Shown here: positions 16,101-24,026 of the stretch, piece by piece
Numbering within the stretch: position 1 is the stretch's first letter
How the letters are laid out: each line of letters opens with the position of its first letter
NCBI RefSeq assembly: GCF_004765815.2
Contig: NZ_SBIS02000013.1
Location: 62,001 to 126,000, forward strand
Length of the DNA: 64,000 bases
Direction of reading: 5' to 3'
DNA from: Halorussus salinus
GTDB taxonomy: Archaea > Halobacteriota > Halobacteria > Halobacteriales > Haladaptataceae
The notes under the pieces: model-generated
Database searches by the model: none
Told to the model about the DNA's origin: nothing
What the model saw: only the letters and a program-made list of their open reading frames with translations
Position numbers and translations under genes: made by a program

Positions 16101-16826
16101 TTACAGGCGCGTCCAGCCAGTCGTTCCAACGTCAGGAATCCGCCACCGTTGTTCCGCAGGATTTCCGTTCCGCTTTCGGAGTTGAATTTCAGCATCGCAG
16201 TAAGCCATCAGCTTTTCGATGGTCTCGCGGTTCTCGTCCGGGTCCCGTTGATAGATGAAGTGCGACATCCCGTTATCGACTTTGACGCTGGCACTGATGC
16301 TTGCGACGAGTCGTTCAACTTCGACGAGGCTGTACTCGTCGAGGAGATAGCTTAGCGAATCGATTCCGACGCGGAGTTCGGCTGGTTCGAGGCCGCCACG
16401 GGCGAACCAATCGATCGCCTTTTGCAGTTCTGCTTGGAGTGCAGTCAGTGAGTTCGGCTCTCGTTCGAGCGCCGGGAGATTTGGGCTTGCAGTTGCCGGA
16501 ATACTTCGCTCTTGTTCTTGGAGGTCGATAACCCAGTTTTGAGACTTCGTTTGTACTCCCGTCCCTTGGAAATGTGCTCTGGTCTGTGCCCGTGAGCCAT
16601 CGGTGAGAGCGAGGACTCGTTTTCGGGGCGGTGAAGCCTCTGGGCCGCCGAAGAGATTGCTGCTCGCGTAGGCGGCAGTTCGTTCACCGACGGTTCCTGT
16701 GACGAGGAGTGTACTTCCAGCCTGTTTGAGTTCCTTGAGTTTGGCCTGCATTTCGTGGAGATCGTATTCTTCGTCCTCTACTGACCCGCCGCGGAAGCAG
16801 ACCCGTTTGTGATTCCCTACAGACAT
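16101..16826 (-). CDS. DUF7504-like protein, degenerate KaiC/RecA fold
   Basis: A 241-residue protein. LLVTGTVGERTAAYASSNLF sits where a KaiC-like Walker A loop would be, but GTVGERT (44-50) lacks the GKT/S lysine. LRVGIDSLSYLLDEYSLVEV (about 151-170) resembles the KaiC Walker B region. It is therefore probably an ATPase-fold protein that no longer hydrolyses ATP normally. I recall the family as DUF7504. It precedes the CHAT gene by 30 nt on the same strand and may be its sensor or regulator. Confidence 0.75.
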   Translation of the reverse strand: MSVGNHKRVCFRGGSVEDEEYDLHEMQAKLKELKQAGSTLLVTGTVGERTAAYASSNLFGGPEASPPRKRVLALTDGSRAQTRAHFQGTGVQTKSQNWVIDLQEQERSIPATASPNLPALEREPNSLTALQAELQKAIDWFARGGLEPAELRVGIDSLSYLLDEYSLVEVERLVASISASVKVDNGMSHFIYQRDPDENRETIEKLMAYCDAEIQLRKRNGNPAEQRWRIPDVGTTGWTRL

Positions 16827-16923
16827 CTATTGCCTAGTATGATTATAAATGAAATCAAACTTAATACTATTGGATTTTAGCGCGTGAAACTCAGTATAGA
16901 GAATAATTCCCAGGAGTAATACT

Positions 16924-16965
16924 TTAACCAACGGCGCGATATTCTTCTCCGCATCTGTTGGTTAA
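16924..16965. repeat. TTAACCAAC inverted repeat, copy 3
   Basis: TTAACCAAC (16924-16932) and GTTGGTTAA (16957-16965), with a 24-nt loop. It is the only copy not followed by a T-tract hairpin leader. Confidence 0.8.
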
Positions 16966-17040
16966 CTCACTAGGAAGTGACGAAGCGAAAATCACCACGA
17001 CGGTCCTCACCCGCCAGCAGACACGTGGTGTTAGCTGAAT

Positions 17041-17213
17041 CTACGCCGCGACCGTCGTGGAGTTGAACGACGAGACGGTGTTCACCCCTCTGATTCTTAT
17101 CCACGCGAACGGTGCGTGGTGAGATGGCCGCGAGGTCCTTGATTTTCTCGAAGATACGTTTGAGTCCGTCCGAGGCAAACGTCCGAGAGAAATATGCATT
17201 TAGAGTCGTGGGA
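17041..17213 (-). pseudogene. C-terminal fragment duplicated from the 18871-19617 gene
   Basis: The minus-strand reading LNAYFSRTFASDGLKRIFEK and DLAAISPRTVRVDKNQ closely matches the C-terminus of the coiled-coil protein at 18871-19617 (LNAYFDRSFASSELKRIFEK, DLAAISPRTVRVDKNQ). There is no N-terminus or start codon. The Fic gene lies between the two copies, suggesting cassette insertion into, or duplication around, this gene. Confidence 0.85.
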
Positions 17214-17240
17214 TACCAAGAAGTCGCGGCCTCTATCCCG

Positions 17241-18386
17241 TCATTTTAGGATGTCAAACACGTCGACTGCTTTGTACTCTTTCCCGCGTTCTTTCCCGGT
17301 TACTTCTTTGATAAGGCCATCTGCTTCGAGGTCGTCAACGATTTTGTAGGCAGTGCGGCGTGAAACATCGAGATACTCTACAAGGTCGGGTGCCGTGAAA
17401 TAGGGGTACTGGAGCAATTGACGAGCAAATTCATCCGTACTCGTACTGCCTGAGTACTCCCTTTCGTATCGCTGTTGGAGTTCACGGAGCTGGTGAGTCC
17501 GACTGTATGAGGTCTCGGCTTGCGTACGGAGTCCCTTGATGAAGAACATGAGCCACTCGTCCCACGCGCCTTCCTCACTTACCGCGCGCATCCGTTCTAC
17601 GTACTCGACTTTGTGGCGATTAAAGTACGCACTCGGGTAGATGTATGGACTCTCCAGATAGCCCTCGCTCGCCAGGTAGAGAATGATGAGGAGGCGGCCA
17701 AGCCGACCGTTGCCATCCGAGAACGGATGCACTGTCTCGAAGAAGTAGTGAATGATCGCGGCGTCGATGAGTGGATAGTATTGTCCTCCCATCTGGATGT
17801 ACGATGCAAGCGACTGCATGAGTTCATTGAGTCCGTCTGGGCTTGGTGGGACGAACGGACGTTGTCCCGACTGTGGGCTCGGTAAATGAACCATATGGTC
17901 ACGGAAGTCACCGACGACGTCCCCGTCGTTACGGACGTCTTCGAGAAGCATTGAGTGGAGGTCTTTGATGAGTGAGAGTGTTATTGAGCCCCCACTCTCA
18001 ATCTTCTCTAGTCCATCTGTTAGTGCGTTCTCGTAGTTGAGGGCCTCTTTCAGATCTTTCTTGATTGTGGTGTCAGCTTCGCCGGAAGGGTGTTGTGCAT
18101 GGTACGCTTCGACGTCCTGATATGCCACGTCTGCACCTTCGATTTGGGCGGATTCGACAGCCTCGATACGAATGAGCGAGGTGTAGAGGACTGCGGAGAA
18201 GTCTACTGTCGAGCTTATTCCGTCCACACGGCCGATTTGATACGCGGCATCGGCAACGAGGTCACGGGTCTGATCGGATATCTCAAGTTTTGGCTCTATC
18301 GGTAGTGTCTCTGGCGAGTAGTATGGCTCTGGATGGTATGGAACGTACTTTCCTGGGGCTTCCTCTGGAAGACTTCGCGTCGGCAT
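17241..18386 (-). CDS. fic: Fic family AMPylase with C-terminal winged helix
   Basis: About 381 residues from ATG 18386 (ATG 18413 is possible). The core carries H220-PFSDGNGRLGR, the complete Fic motif for AMP transfer. ESAQIEG (S79-E83-G84) is the N-terminal inhibitory helix motif of self-inhibited class II Fic proteins. The C-terminal winged helix (APDLVEYLDVSRRTAYKIVDDLEADG) suggests DNA binding and autoregulation. It stands alone, with the relic of another gene downstream and GTATACG sites upstream. Confidence 0.92.
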   Translation of the reverse strand: MPTRSLPEEAPGKYVPYHPEPYYSPETLPIEPKLEISDQTRDLVADAAYQIGRVDGISSTVDFSAVLYTSLIRIEAVESAQIEGADVAYQDVEAYHAQHPSGEADTTIKKDLKEALNYENALTDGLEKIESGGSITLSLIKDLHSMLLEDVRNDGDVVGDFRDHMVHLPSPQSGQRPFVPPSPDGLNELMQSLASYIQMGGQYYPLIDAAIIHYFFETVHPFSDGNGRLGRLLIILYLASEGYLESPYIYPSAYFNRHKVEYVERMRAVSEEGAWDEWLMFFIKGLRTQAETSYSRTHQLRELQQRYEREYSGSTSTDEFARQLLQYPYFTAPDLVEYLDVSRRTAYKIVDDLEADGLIKEVTGKERGKEYKAVDVFDILK

Positions 18387-18434
18387 CTCAATAACACTCG
18401 TTTCTATCCTCATTCGTATAGGTGTTTTTATAGC

Positions 18435-18556
18435 CCGTATACGGAAGTCCCGGTGGAGACCCACTGCGTGAAAATACGCATGAAGAGTATACGTACACAC
18501 ACCAACAAGAACTCTCTGTATATGACGTATATAAGTTAGTATACGGATTGTACGGG
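18435..18556. promoter_or_regulatory. putative operator/promoter region of fic
   Basis: Upstream of fic, CCGTATACGG (18435-18444), AGTATACGT (18486-18494) and AGTATACGG (18538-18546) share the palindrome-like core GTATAC. A TATA-like CTTATATACG lies near 18526-18535 on the minus strand. The repeats fit operators for the winged helix of Fic. Confidence 0.45.
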
Positions 18557-18870
18557 CTCTAGGGTCGAGGTGTCGTTTGAGAGGTACGATTGCACTTAGA
18601 GTCAACCCTACCACTGATAGCACGGACAGTTGCATCGCCTCGACAAACACGTGGTGTTAGCCGGATTTACTCCGCGTCCGTCGGCCCAACGACCGCCGAC
18701 GACCGCACTTCAAAACACACCCACCGCTAGCCAATCCAGCAAGAACAGGACTGCTCGTGCTTCCTCGGGAAGCGTGGTAGTGTCTTAGAGCGGGTTCGTA
18801 GTGTGGACGGGGGTATGCTGACACCCCGTCGTGGTGGCTGTGCTAACACCACCTGCAAGCCGGCTCGTCA
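18557..18870. other. gene-free stretch beside the duplicated segment
   Basis: No gene was found. CACGTGGTGTTAGC (about 18650) recurs near 17025 beside the relic copy, and its inverse GCTAACACCAC occurs at about 18839, forming a long-range inverted repeat. Confidence 0.5.
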
Positions 18871-19617
18871 TCACTCGCCCTCGACGCTGGCGTCGTGGAG
18901 TTGGACGACGAGGCGGTGCTCACCCGCCTGATTCTTATCCACGCGCACGGTGCGTGGTGAGATGGCCGCGAGGTCCTCGATTTTCTCGAAGATACGTTTG
19001 AGTTCGCTTGAGGCGAACGAGCGGTCGAAGTACGCATTCAGATAGGGCCGGACTTGTGGGGCGGTGTAGACGACGCGCTGGCCGTTCGCATCCGAGACAA
19101 CTCTCCCCCATTCCTTGGGGTGTTCGAGGAGTGCTTGGGCGCGTTCGTGAACGGGATAGACGCGATCGGTCACGGCATCGGGGCCCTGCTGGACGAGCCG
19201 CACGAGTTTATCCTTCGCAATCAGGTCGGCGTCCGTTACGTCGATATCGGCTTCGTCGGCGAGGTCCGAGAGCCGTTGCTTGAGGCGGGCGTCCGCTTGG
19301 CTCCGCGTCTGTTGTTCGGTCTGGATGGTGTCGTGGAGGTCGTGGACGTCCTCACGCACGTCTGCCTTCGCGCGAGCAATCTGTTGGGTGCGGTCCTTCT
19401 TCAGTTCCTCCTCGGCCTCCTTGCGCGCGTGGCGTTCTGCTTGGAGGTCACCACGGAGTTCCTCGATTTCGGTTTCTTGGCAGTCGATGGCTGTCTGTTG
19501 GTCGTCCACATCGCTCCGGAGGTCCCGGACCTCCTCGCGGAGCTGGCGGACCTCCCTCGTGAGTTCTCCAATCGTCATCGCAGACACCGGCGTCTCGGCG
19601 TCTGGCTCAGACGACAC
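18871..19617 (-). CDS. coiled-coil accessory protein
   Basis: A 248-residue protein. Residues about 14-125 form a long charged coiled coil (ELTREVRQLREEVRDLRSDV and following heptads). The C-terminal part (about 150-248) is globular and is the part duplicated at 17041-17213. No enzyme motif is visible. The coiled coil implies oligomerisation, perhaps in segregation or DNA organisation. It is preceded by the hairpin leader 19759-19788. Confidence 0.75.
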   Translation of the reverse strand: MSSEPDAETPVSAMTIGELTREVRQLREEVRDLRSDVDDQQTAIDCQETEIEELRGDLQAERHARKEAEEELKKDRTQQIARAKADVREDVHDLHDTIQTEQQTRSQADARLKQRLSDLADEADIDVTDADLIAKDKLVRLVQQGPDAVTDRVYPVHERAQALLEHPKEWGRVVSDANGQRVVYTAPQVRPYLNAYFDRSFASSELKRIFEKIEDLAAISPRTVRVDKNQAGEHRLVVQLHDASVEGE

Positions 19618-19758
19618 GCGCGGTCACTCCCTTGTCGATGTCAATCTGGCGGCGTAGAATCGGTCGAATAGGTGATTCGGCAGGTCGTGCGGGAGATTCA
19701 AGTCCCGGCGTCGTGATTGCGTACATGGCTTCCGTAGGGTGCTTACGGAGGCTCACGC

Positions 19759-19788
19759 GGATCCGATGCTACGACATCGGAGTCCGCT
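19759..19788 (-). promoter_or_regulatory. hairpin leader related to that of the OB-fold gene
   Basis: On the minus strand, GCGGACTCCGATG pairs imperfectly with CATCGGATCCGC around TCGTAG. The loop and inner stem (GATGTnGTAGCATC) match the leader at 13098-13119. Confidence 0.5.
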
Positions 19789-19884
19789 TTTCGTCATGGA
19801 CCTATCGGCGACCGACAGGTCTGCGATTGTGTCTCCGTAAACTCCCCTTTAGAGCCGGGGCCCATAAGTTTTGATACCAAGTAG

Positions 19885-19893
19885 TATTATAAA
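19885..19893 (+). promoter_or_regulatory. TATA box of the 19918 regulator gene
   Basis: TATTATAAA lies 25-33 nt before the ATG at 19918, as in leaderless haloarchaeal transcripts. Confidence 0.6.
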
Positions 19894-19917
19894 CAAGCTA
19901 GAAGGTGTTAGAAGCCG

Positions 19918-20241
19918 ATGGGTGATATGCAGTTATGGCAGTTGCGGAACCAGAGCGGAGTAATGCGTCCGCTGGTGTCTTGGATGACGAAATCTGATCC
20001 TGCTATCCTCGAATTCTTTGAGGAACAAGACATAGCCATGCCACCGGCAGTTGTCTCATTCAATATTCAGGGTGTCTCGCATCCAACAGTCAAGCGGCGA
20101 ATGCCAGAGCTAGCTGAACACGGGCTACTGGAAAAAGTCGAGGGAAAACGCGGATACTACCGAATTACCGAAAAAGGTCGACAGTATCTTGCCGGAGAAC
20201 TCGACGCGAGCAAACTGGAAGACACGAATAACGAAAACTAG
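19918..20241 (+). CDS. winged-helix transcriptional regulator
   Basis: A 107-residue protein. AVVSFNIQGVSHPTVKRRMPELAEHGLLEK (about 40-70) is a helix-turn-helix and GKRGYYRITEKGRQYLAGEL (about 76-95) the wing, as in PadR/PhiH1-type haloarchaeal repressors. The start is supported by the TATA box at 19885-19893. It lies just upstream of an integrase relic, a common position for a repressor in an integrated element. Confidence 0.82.
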   Translation: MGDMQLWQLRNQSGVMRPLVSWMTKSDPAILEFFEEQDIAMPPAVVSFNIQGVSHPTVKRRMPELAEHGLLEKVEGKRGYYRITEKGRQYLAGELDASKLEDTNNEN

Positions 20242-20271
20242 TATCTCTTCCCGTTAAAATACCAACTATTG

Positions 20272-20705
20272 TAGAAGATCAACCTGAACTCATTCTAGAT
20301 AATGTCCTTGTTCTCGGTGTAGTTCAAGGCGGATTAGGTGGGGGTGAACTCTACGACTTGCGAGTGGGTGACGTCTATGACTCCGAGCATACTGTTGGAC
20401 TGCACGTGGACGGAAAGCGTGGTGAGCGAACGATTCATCTCGTGATGTCCGTGCCCTACCTCCAGCGCTGGCTGAACGAACATCCCGGCGGCGACGGTGA
20501 CCACCTCTGGTCGAAACTCTCGAGTCCGGACCGACCCTCGTACAACTCCTTCCTCGGGTACTTCAAGAACGCCGCCGGACGTGCCGACGTCTCGAAGGCG
20601 GTCACGCCGACGAACTTCCGGAAGTCGAACACGCGCTGGCCACGTGTGAAAATGCTTCGCGTTCGACCGCGACCGTGCTCGCTCACCATCCCGATCACCC
20701 CGTAG
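20272..20705 (+). pseudogene. tyrosine recombinase (integrase) relic
   Basis: The frame VLVLGVVQGGLGGGELYDLR, continuing into VGDVYDSEHTVGLHVDGKRG and LVMSVPYLQRWLNEHPGGDG and then SYNSFLGYFKNAAGRADVSK, matches my memory of haloarchaeal XerC/D-type integrases. The N-terminal domain and start are missing. After NFRKSNTRW the frame departs, so the catalytic HxxR and tyrosine are lost. It is an inactive remnant marking an old integration or recombination locus. Confidence 0.75.
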
Positions 20706-21055
20706 ACGAACTCCTTTATATACGGACTCCCGCTCAGTCACCGCAGCAAACTAGGTCACAGGGGTACGTATGCAATTTCATGCGCCACAGAATGGCCGAT
20801 TCGCGCGAGCGTCGATTCGAAATTGGCGTTCCACACGGGAATTAGTAATACCGACTGTAGCCATCGATTTAGACTCGGACGCCACCGCCTTTGAGGTCGT
20901 GAGCGACCTATCACTGCCAAGGCACTCCAGTCCATGACCGAGGTGTTGGTCCCGAATTCGTACTTAGCACCGGCTACTGGCCACTAGGAGGCCGAAGTCA
21001 GTAGGTAACAAAGACATGATAAAAGAGACGGGACAAGGTCACAAAGCCATCTTCC
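20706..21055. other. 350-nt stretch without a gene
   Basis: No open frame with plausible composition was found. A TATA-like TTTATATACGG occurs near 20714, and the rest shows no clear repeats. Confidence 0.5.
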
Positions 21056-21211
21056 TCAAGGAAGTTCGTATTCAACGACCTCTGTTGGACCACAGTAGGG
21101 ACAGGAGTCCGTCTGTGAGTCGAGGGTCGTCCCACAATACCGACACTCATAGACCGTCGTTGGTTCGTCCTGCATCGTGAAGAGTCGGTATAGAAGCTGA
21201 GGGACGCTCAT
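21056..21211 (-). CDS. small zinc-ribbon protein
   Basis: A 51-residue protein from ATG 21211, starting MSVPQLLYRLFTMQDEPTTV. C21-x-x-C24 (ECRYCG) and C36-x-x-C39 (CPYCG) make a clear zinc ribbon. The start is fixed by overlap: its ATG shares bases with the TGA stop of the upstream gene (ATGA at 21208-21211), so it is translationally coupled. Function unknown. Confidence 0.7.
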   Translation of the reverse strand: MSVPQLLYRLFTMQDEPTTVYECRYCGTTLDSQTDSCPYCGPTEVVEYELP

Positions 21212-21438
21212 CGACGTAGCGGCCTCCGCGTCGAGTGCTGACTCTCGCGTGACGCCTCGTCCCACGAGCGCGGGATGACGCCATGATGTTCAATCACGTC
21301 GGCGTAGTCTCGTAGGAGACCGACGAGCACGAGTTCGGGGACACCGGCTTGCGCGTGCAGGAGGAGCCAGCGTTCGAGGTCTTGTTCAACTGCGTCGATA
21401 CGACTCTGGCCGAACGAACGTCGAGTCCTTTCAGTCAT
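21208..21438 (-). CDS. hypothetical helical protein with leader hairpin
   Basis: A 76-residue protein from ATG 21438, starting MTERTRRSFGQSRIDAVEQD. It is helical and has a LLLHAQAGVPELVLVGLLRDYADV stretch of mixed hydrophobicity. The start sits 25 nt after the hairpin at 21463-21484. It is followed with a 4-nt overlap by the zinc-ribbon gene. No named family was recognised with confidence. Confidence 0.65.
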   Translation of the reverse strand: MTERTRRSFGQSRIDAVEQDLERWLLLHAQAGVPELVLVGLLRDYADVIEHHGVIPRSWDEASRESQHSTRRPLRR

Positions 21439-21462
21439 TGTAGTGACGCGACCCACGATGTC

Positions 21463-21484
21463 GCGCCTGCACCCCTGCAGGCGC
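21463..21484 (-). promoter_or_regulatory. hairpin leader
   Basis: GCGCCTGC/GCAGGCGC perfect 8-bp stem (21463-21470 with 21477-21484), preceded by GTTTGTGT on the minus strand. It has the same position and form as the other leaders. Confidence 0.65.
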
Positions 21485-21510
21485 ACACAAACTCCCCTGT
21501 ACGCCACACG

Positions 21511-22137
21511 TCACAACACGCTGTCGTGAGGACCGATGACCTCTGTCTCGTCACGACTCCACGCTCGGAGCTTCTCGACCATGTACGCCCATCCCTCTTC
21601 AAGCGTGAGTTCACCGTCGTCTACACGGTCACCGACGACGTCTTTCAACGCCTGGAATTGGCCGTGGCTGTACTCCTCATGAAGCGGTTCGCCGTCCCGC
21701 CAACTGACGGACTGGAGGACGCCATTCCCTGTCGTCTCCGAGGACTCGACAGCCTCACAGTCGTACTCAAGGCCGAGCCATCGCGTTCGATACGCCGTCA
21801 CCTCGAACTCCCGCGAAACGACGTAGAATGCTTCGTGGTGAAGGAAGTCGAGGTACTCCGAGTGAACCTCGTCCAATGAAACTCCCACGGCAATTGGGTC
21901 TGTGTTGACTGGTGTCTGTGACTGTCGGTCCACGGCGTCTGCGTCCGCAGTCGTCTCCGTACTCGATTGCAGGGCTTCATACTGGTCGTGAGCCCATTAG
22001 GTTGGGTGGTCGCCACCGAAGGGTGTCTCCGGCGTGAGTTGGTGTTTCAACCGATAGTCGAGGGCTCCATTATGCGAGTAATGGAGGGTGTGCGATGCGT
22101 CTGACCGTTCGTAGGCAACAAGTGCGCGATATCCCAT
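21511..22137 (-). pseudogene. DUF6735 gene broken by one stop codon (copy 1)
   Basis: From ATG 22137 the frame reads MGYRALVAYERSDASHTLHY and on to GGDHPT, then TAA at codon 47 (21997-21999), and continues in frame as WAHDQYEALQSS to the natural stop at 21511. The second copy reads GGDHPTQWAHDQ, with CAA where this copy has TAA. It is therefore a one-base nonsense mutation in an otherwise complete gene of about 208 residues. I recall the family as DUF6735. A restart downstream of the stop is possible but has no visible signal. Confidence 0.88.
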
Positions 22138-22192
22138 TCGGAATCAGCGGGCCACCGAGGTGCGCCCGCAGTCCTGTCGGGCGCACAGAAAA
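22007..22192. repeat. DUF6735-start repeat, copy 1
   Basis: The first 40-odd codons of DUF6735 plus the hairpin leader (GTGCGCCCG/CGGGCGCAC at 22160-22168 and 22178-22186). The unit recurs at about 23150-23336 and 24420-24602. Confidence 0.85.
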
Positions 22193-22356
22193 TCCGTGGA
22201 GTCTCGAGAGTACTTCTCTGAAGCGGAGAATCGGCTACATCGTCTCTTGACTTCTGACAATCACAAATAGAGAACCATCATATTGACTACTGCCCGAAAA
22301 TGGATTCCGATACGGGATAGAAGAGGAGATGTGACGATAGTCGCCGTGGGAAGACG

Positions 22357-22773
22357 TCAAAGCGTCTCGAACGATTCGACAACGTCTGTTGTCGAATATA
22401 CTGGGACGAGGTCTTGCTCATCGAAGTCAGTATCGTCGCTCCACACCCCTGCCTCACGGGCAAGTGCGCAGGCAACGTACAAGACATCGTCTGGGTCGGT
22501 GTCACCCATTGCTTCCTTTACTTTCGGGATATAGGGATGGAACTCGCTTGCAGGGACGGTTTCGATGTACTGGAACAACAACTCAAGGAACTGCTGTACT
22601 CTCTCGGCGTCCATCCCCGACTTCTCGACAATGAGCGGTTCATAGTTCTGAACTTCCTCGCGAATCACCGCCGGCGTCAGAAGGTCCGGTTCAAGTGTGA
22701 CGATGAGTTCCCGAGTTTTCGAGTCGGCGATAAGCGCAGAAATGACGACATTCGCGTCGATAACCAACTTCAT
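22357..22773 (-). CDS. PIN-domain ribonuclease toxin (VapC-like)
   Basis: A 138-residue protein starting MKLVIDANVVISALIADSKT. The acidic residues D6, the E in VIREEVQNYE, and D/D in DTDPDDVLYVACALA and VWSDDTDFDEQDL give the four-acid PIN nuclease site. It starts 9 nt after its antitoxin gene. The pair sits between the first and second DUF6735-start repeats. Confidence 0.88.
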   Translation of the reverse strand: MKLVIDANVVISALIADSKTRELIVTLEPDLLTPAVIREEVQNYEPLIVEKSGMDAERVQQFLELLFQYIETVPASEFHPYIPKVKEAMGDTDPDDVLYVACALAREAGVWSDDTDFDEQDLVPVYSTTDVVESFETL

Positions 22774-22782
22774 CGGTCAATC

Positions 22783-23013
22783 CTACTCCGCGTCCTCTTC
22801 GAGGGTGTTCCGTGCGCTCTCGTTGATTTTTGCAGCAATCTCTTCGACGTTTTCATCAGTAAGCGTGCTGTTAGCGGTGAGTTCGTCCATGAGTTTGAGT
22901 TGCTCGATTTTTTCCTTGATGGCTTGACGCGTGACCTCACTCCAATTGATCTCAGGATGGTTCTCCATCTGTTGCTTGAGGTCGTCGTCGACATTGACCG
23001 TGATTGTGGGCAT
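22783..23013 (-). CDS. VapB-like antitoxin of the PIN module
   Basis: A 76-residue protein from ATG 23013, starting MPTITVNVDDDLKQQMENHP, then INWSEVTRQAIKEKIEQLKL, the strand-helix-helix pattern of ribbon-helix-helix proteins. Its acidic C-terminus would wrap the toxin. It is directly followed by the PIN gene. GTTTATATG at the start may serve as a near-start TATA element, but this is weak. Confidence 0.82.
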   Translation of the reverse strand: MPTITVNVDDDLKQQMENHPEINWSEVTRQAIKEKIEQLKLMDELTANSTLTDENVEEIAAKINESARNTLEEDAE

Positions 23014-23021
23014 ATAAACAA

Positions 23022-23282
23022 CTATGAGCACACAGAATACTGTATCTTTCGGTGAACTACAATCGACAATTGGCCGTGGCTGAATTTCCTCATGAAGGAA
23101 TCCGGGCTTGATTGCAGGGCTTCAAACTGGTCGTGAGCCCATTGGGTTGGGTGGTCGCCACCGAAGGGTGGCTCCGGCGTGAGTTGATGGTTCAGCTGAT
23201 AGTTGAGGGCTCCGTTGTGCGAGTAGTGGAGGGTGTACGATGCGTCTGGTCGTTCGTAGGCAATGAGTGCGCGATATCCCAT
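23022..23282 (-). pseudogene. DUF6735 copy with internal deletion (copy 2)
   Basis: It starts MGYRALIAYERPDASYTLHY and reads through GGDHPTQWAHDQFEALQSS. It then jumps to a piece matching LHEEYSHGQFQAL of copy 1, here MRKFSHGQL, with about 110 codons missing between. One extra base near the join restores the frame around SHGQ, after which the sequence is new (SIVVHRKIQYSVCS). The result is an 86-residue frame, probably non-functional. The hairpin leader (23305-23331) is intact. Confidence 0.8.
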
Positions 23283-23336
23283 GTGGAATCAGCGGGCCAC
23301 CGAGGTGCGCCCGCAGTCCTGTCGGGCGCACAAAAA
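23150..23336. repeat. DUF6735-start repeat, copy 2
   Basis: The same unit as at 22007-22192, with the identical leader hairpin stem GTGCGCCCG/CGGGCGCAC (23305-23313 and 23323-23331). Confidence 0.85.
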
Positions 23337-23594
23337 CACGGCCAATCGTTTGTTTTGAATGGTTGATTGAAGACTGGTGACCAGATAGGGTTGAGCACAA
23401 ACCGGACAGAGAGTACGGAAACTGGCCAGGATTGGTGGCTGGGTGGGAATGAACGGGGCCGGGTGCTCGCGTCCGAAGGACGTGGTCGGCTCTGTGAGCG
23501 ATTATCTGTGCCGAGTGGTGCTGGGAGAATGTTACTCGAGAATCTACCCCTCGTTCGATGGGATCTGACAGGCAGGTTCGTGCTACTGACCCAT
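23337..23594. other. gene-free stretch behind the second repeat
   Basis: About 260 nt with no plausible gene and no clear repeat other than the leader at its left edge. Confidence 0.5.
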
Positions 23595-24026
23595 CTACGG
23601 CTCAAATGGGTTTGTTGCGGTGTCAAGTCGAGTGATACCGTCGATTGCCTCGAAGTCGGTGTCGAAACTATACAGATACTCGATTTCTTCTCGTTTCAGA
23701 TAGGCTGCAATGGTCGCGTCACCGAACGAGAGGCCGTCATATTGTTCAAATAATTCGACGGCCTGTGAGAAATCGGCTTTTGGTGAATGCACTAACTCGA
23801 ACCCTGCTGCTTCTGTCAGCCGTTCGTATAATTCAACTGCGACCTGGTGTTGTTGGCGCTCGTGGATGTAATTCAGGGTTTCAGTCAGGACATAATTTGT
23901 CACCCGCATCGTGGGTAACTCTCCATGATCCGCTGCATCCACGATTGCGCACGCAGCGTCATGGTTGGCGTCCCGTGCACTCACACGTGCGACGAGTACA
24001 TTCGTATCGACTACCGCGACAGCCAT
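23595..24026 (-). CDS. PIN-domain ribonuclease toxin (VapC-like), second module
   Basis: A 143-residue protein starting MAVAVVDTNVLVARVSARDA. D7, E49 (TETLNYI), D96/D101 (YDGLSFGDATIAAY) and D120 region (YSFDTDFEAI) form the PIN active site. Its start codon overlaps the antitoxin stop by one base (TAATG). The cassette lies between DUF6735-start repeats 2 and 3. Confidence 0.9.
   Translation of the reverse strand: MAVAVVDTNVLVARVSARDANHDAACAIVDAADHGELPTMRVTNYVLTETLNYIHERQQHQVAVELYERLTEAAGFELVHSPKADFSQAVELFEQYDGLSFGDATIAAYLKREEIEYLYSFDTDFEAIDGITRLDTATNPFEP

Larger units (their letters stand above)
16827..17240. other. gene-free stretch: AT-rich promoter zone, inverted repeat, gene relic
   Basis: The region 16827-16920 is AT-rich and holds the likely promoter of the DUF7504/CHAT operon. 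The third TTAACCAAC repeat lies at 16924-16965, and 17041-17213 is a relic of the 18871-19617 gene. No intact gene was found. Confidence 0.7.
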
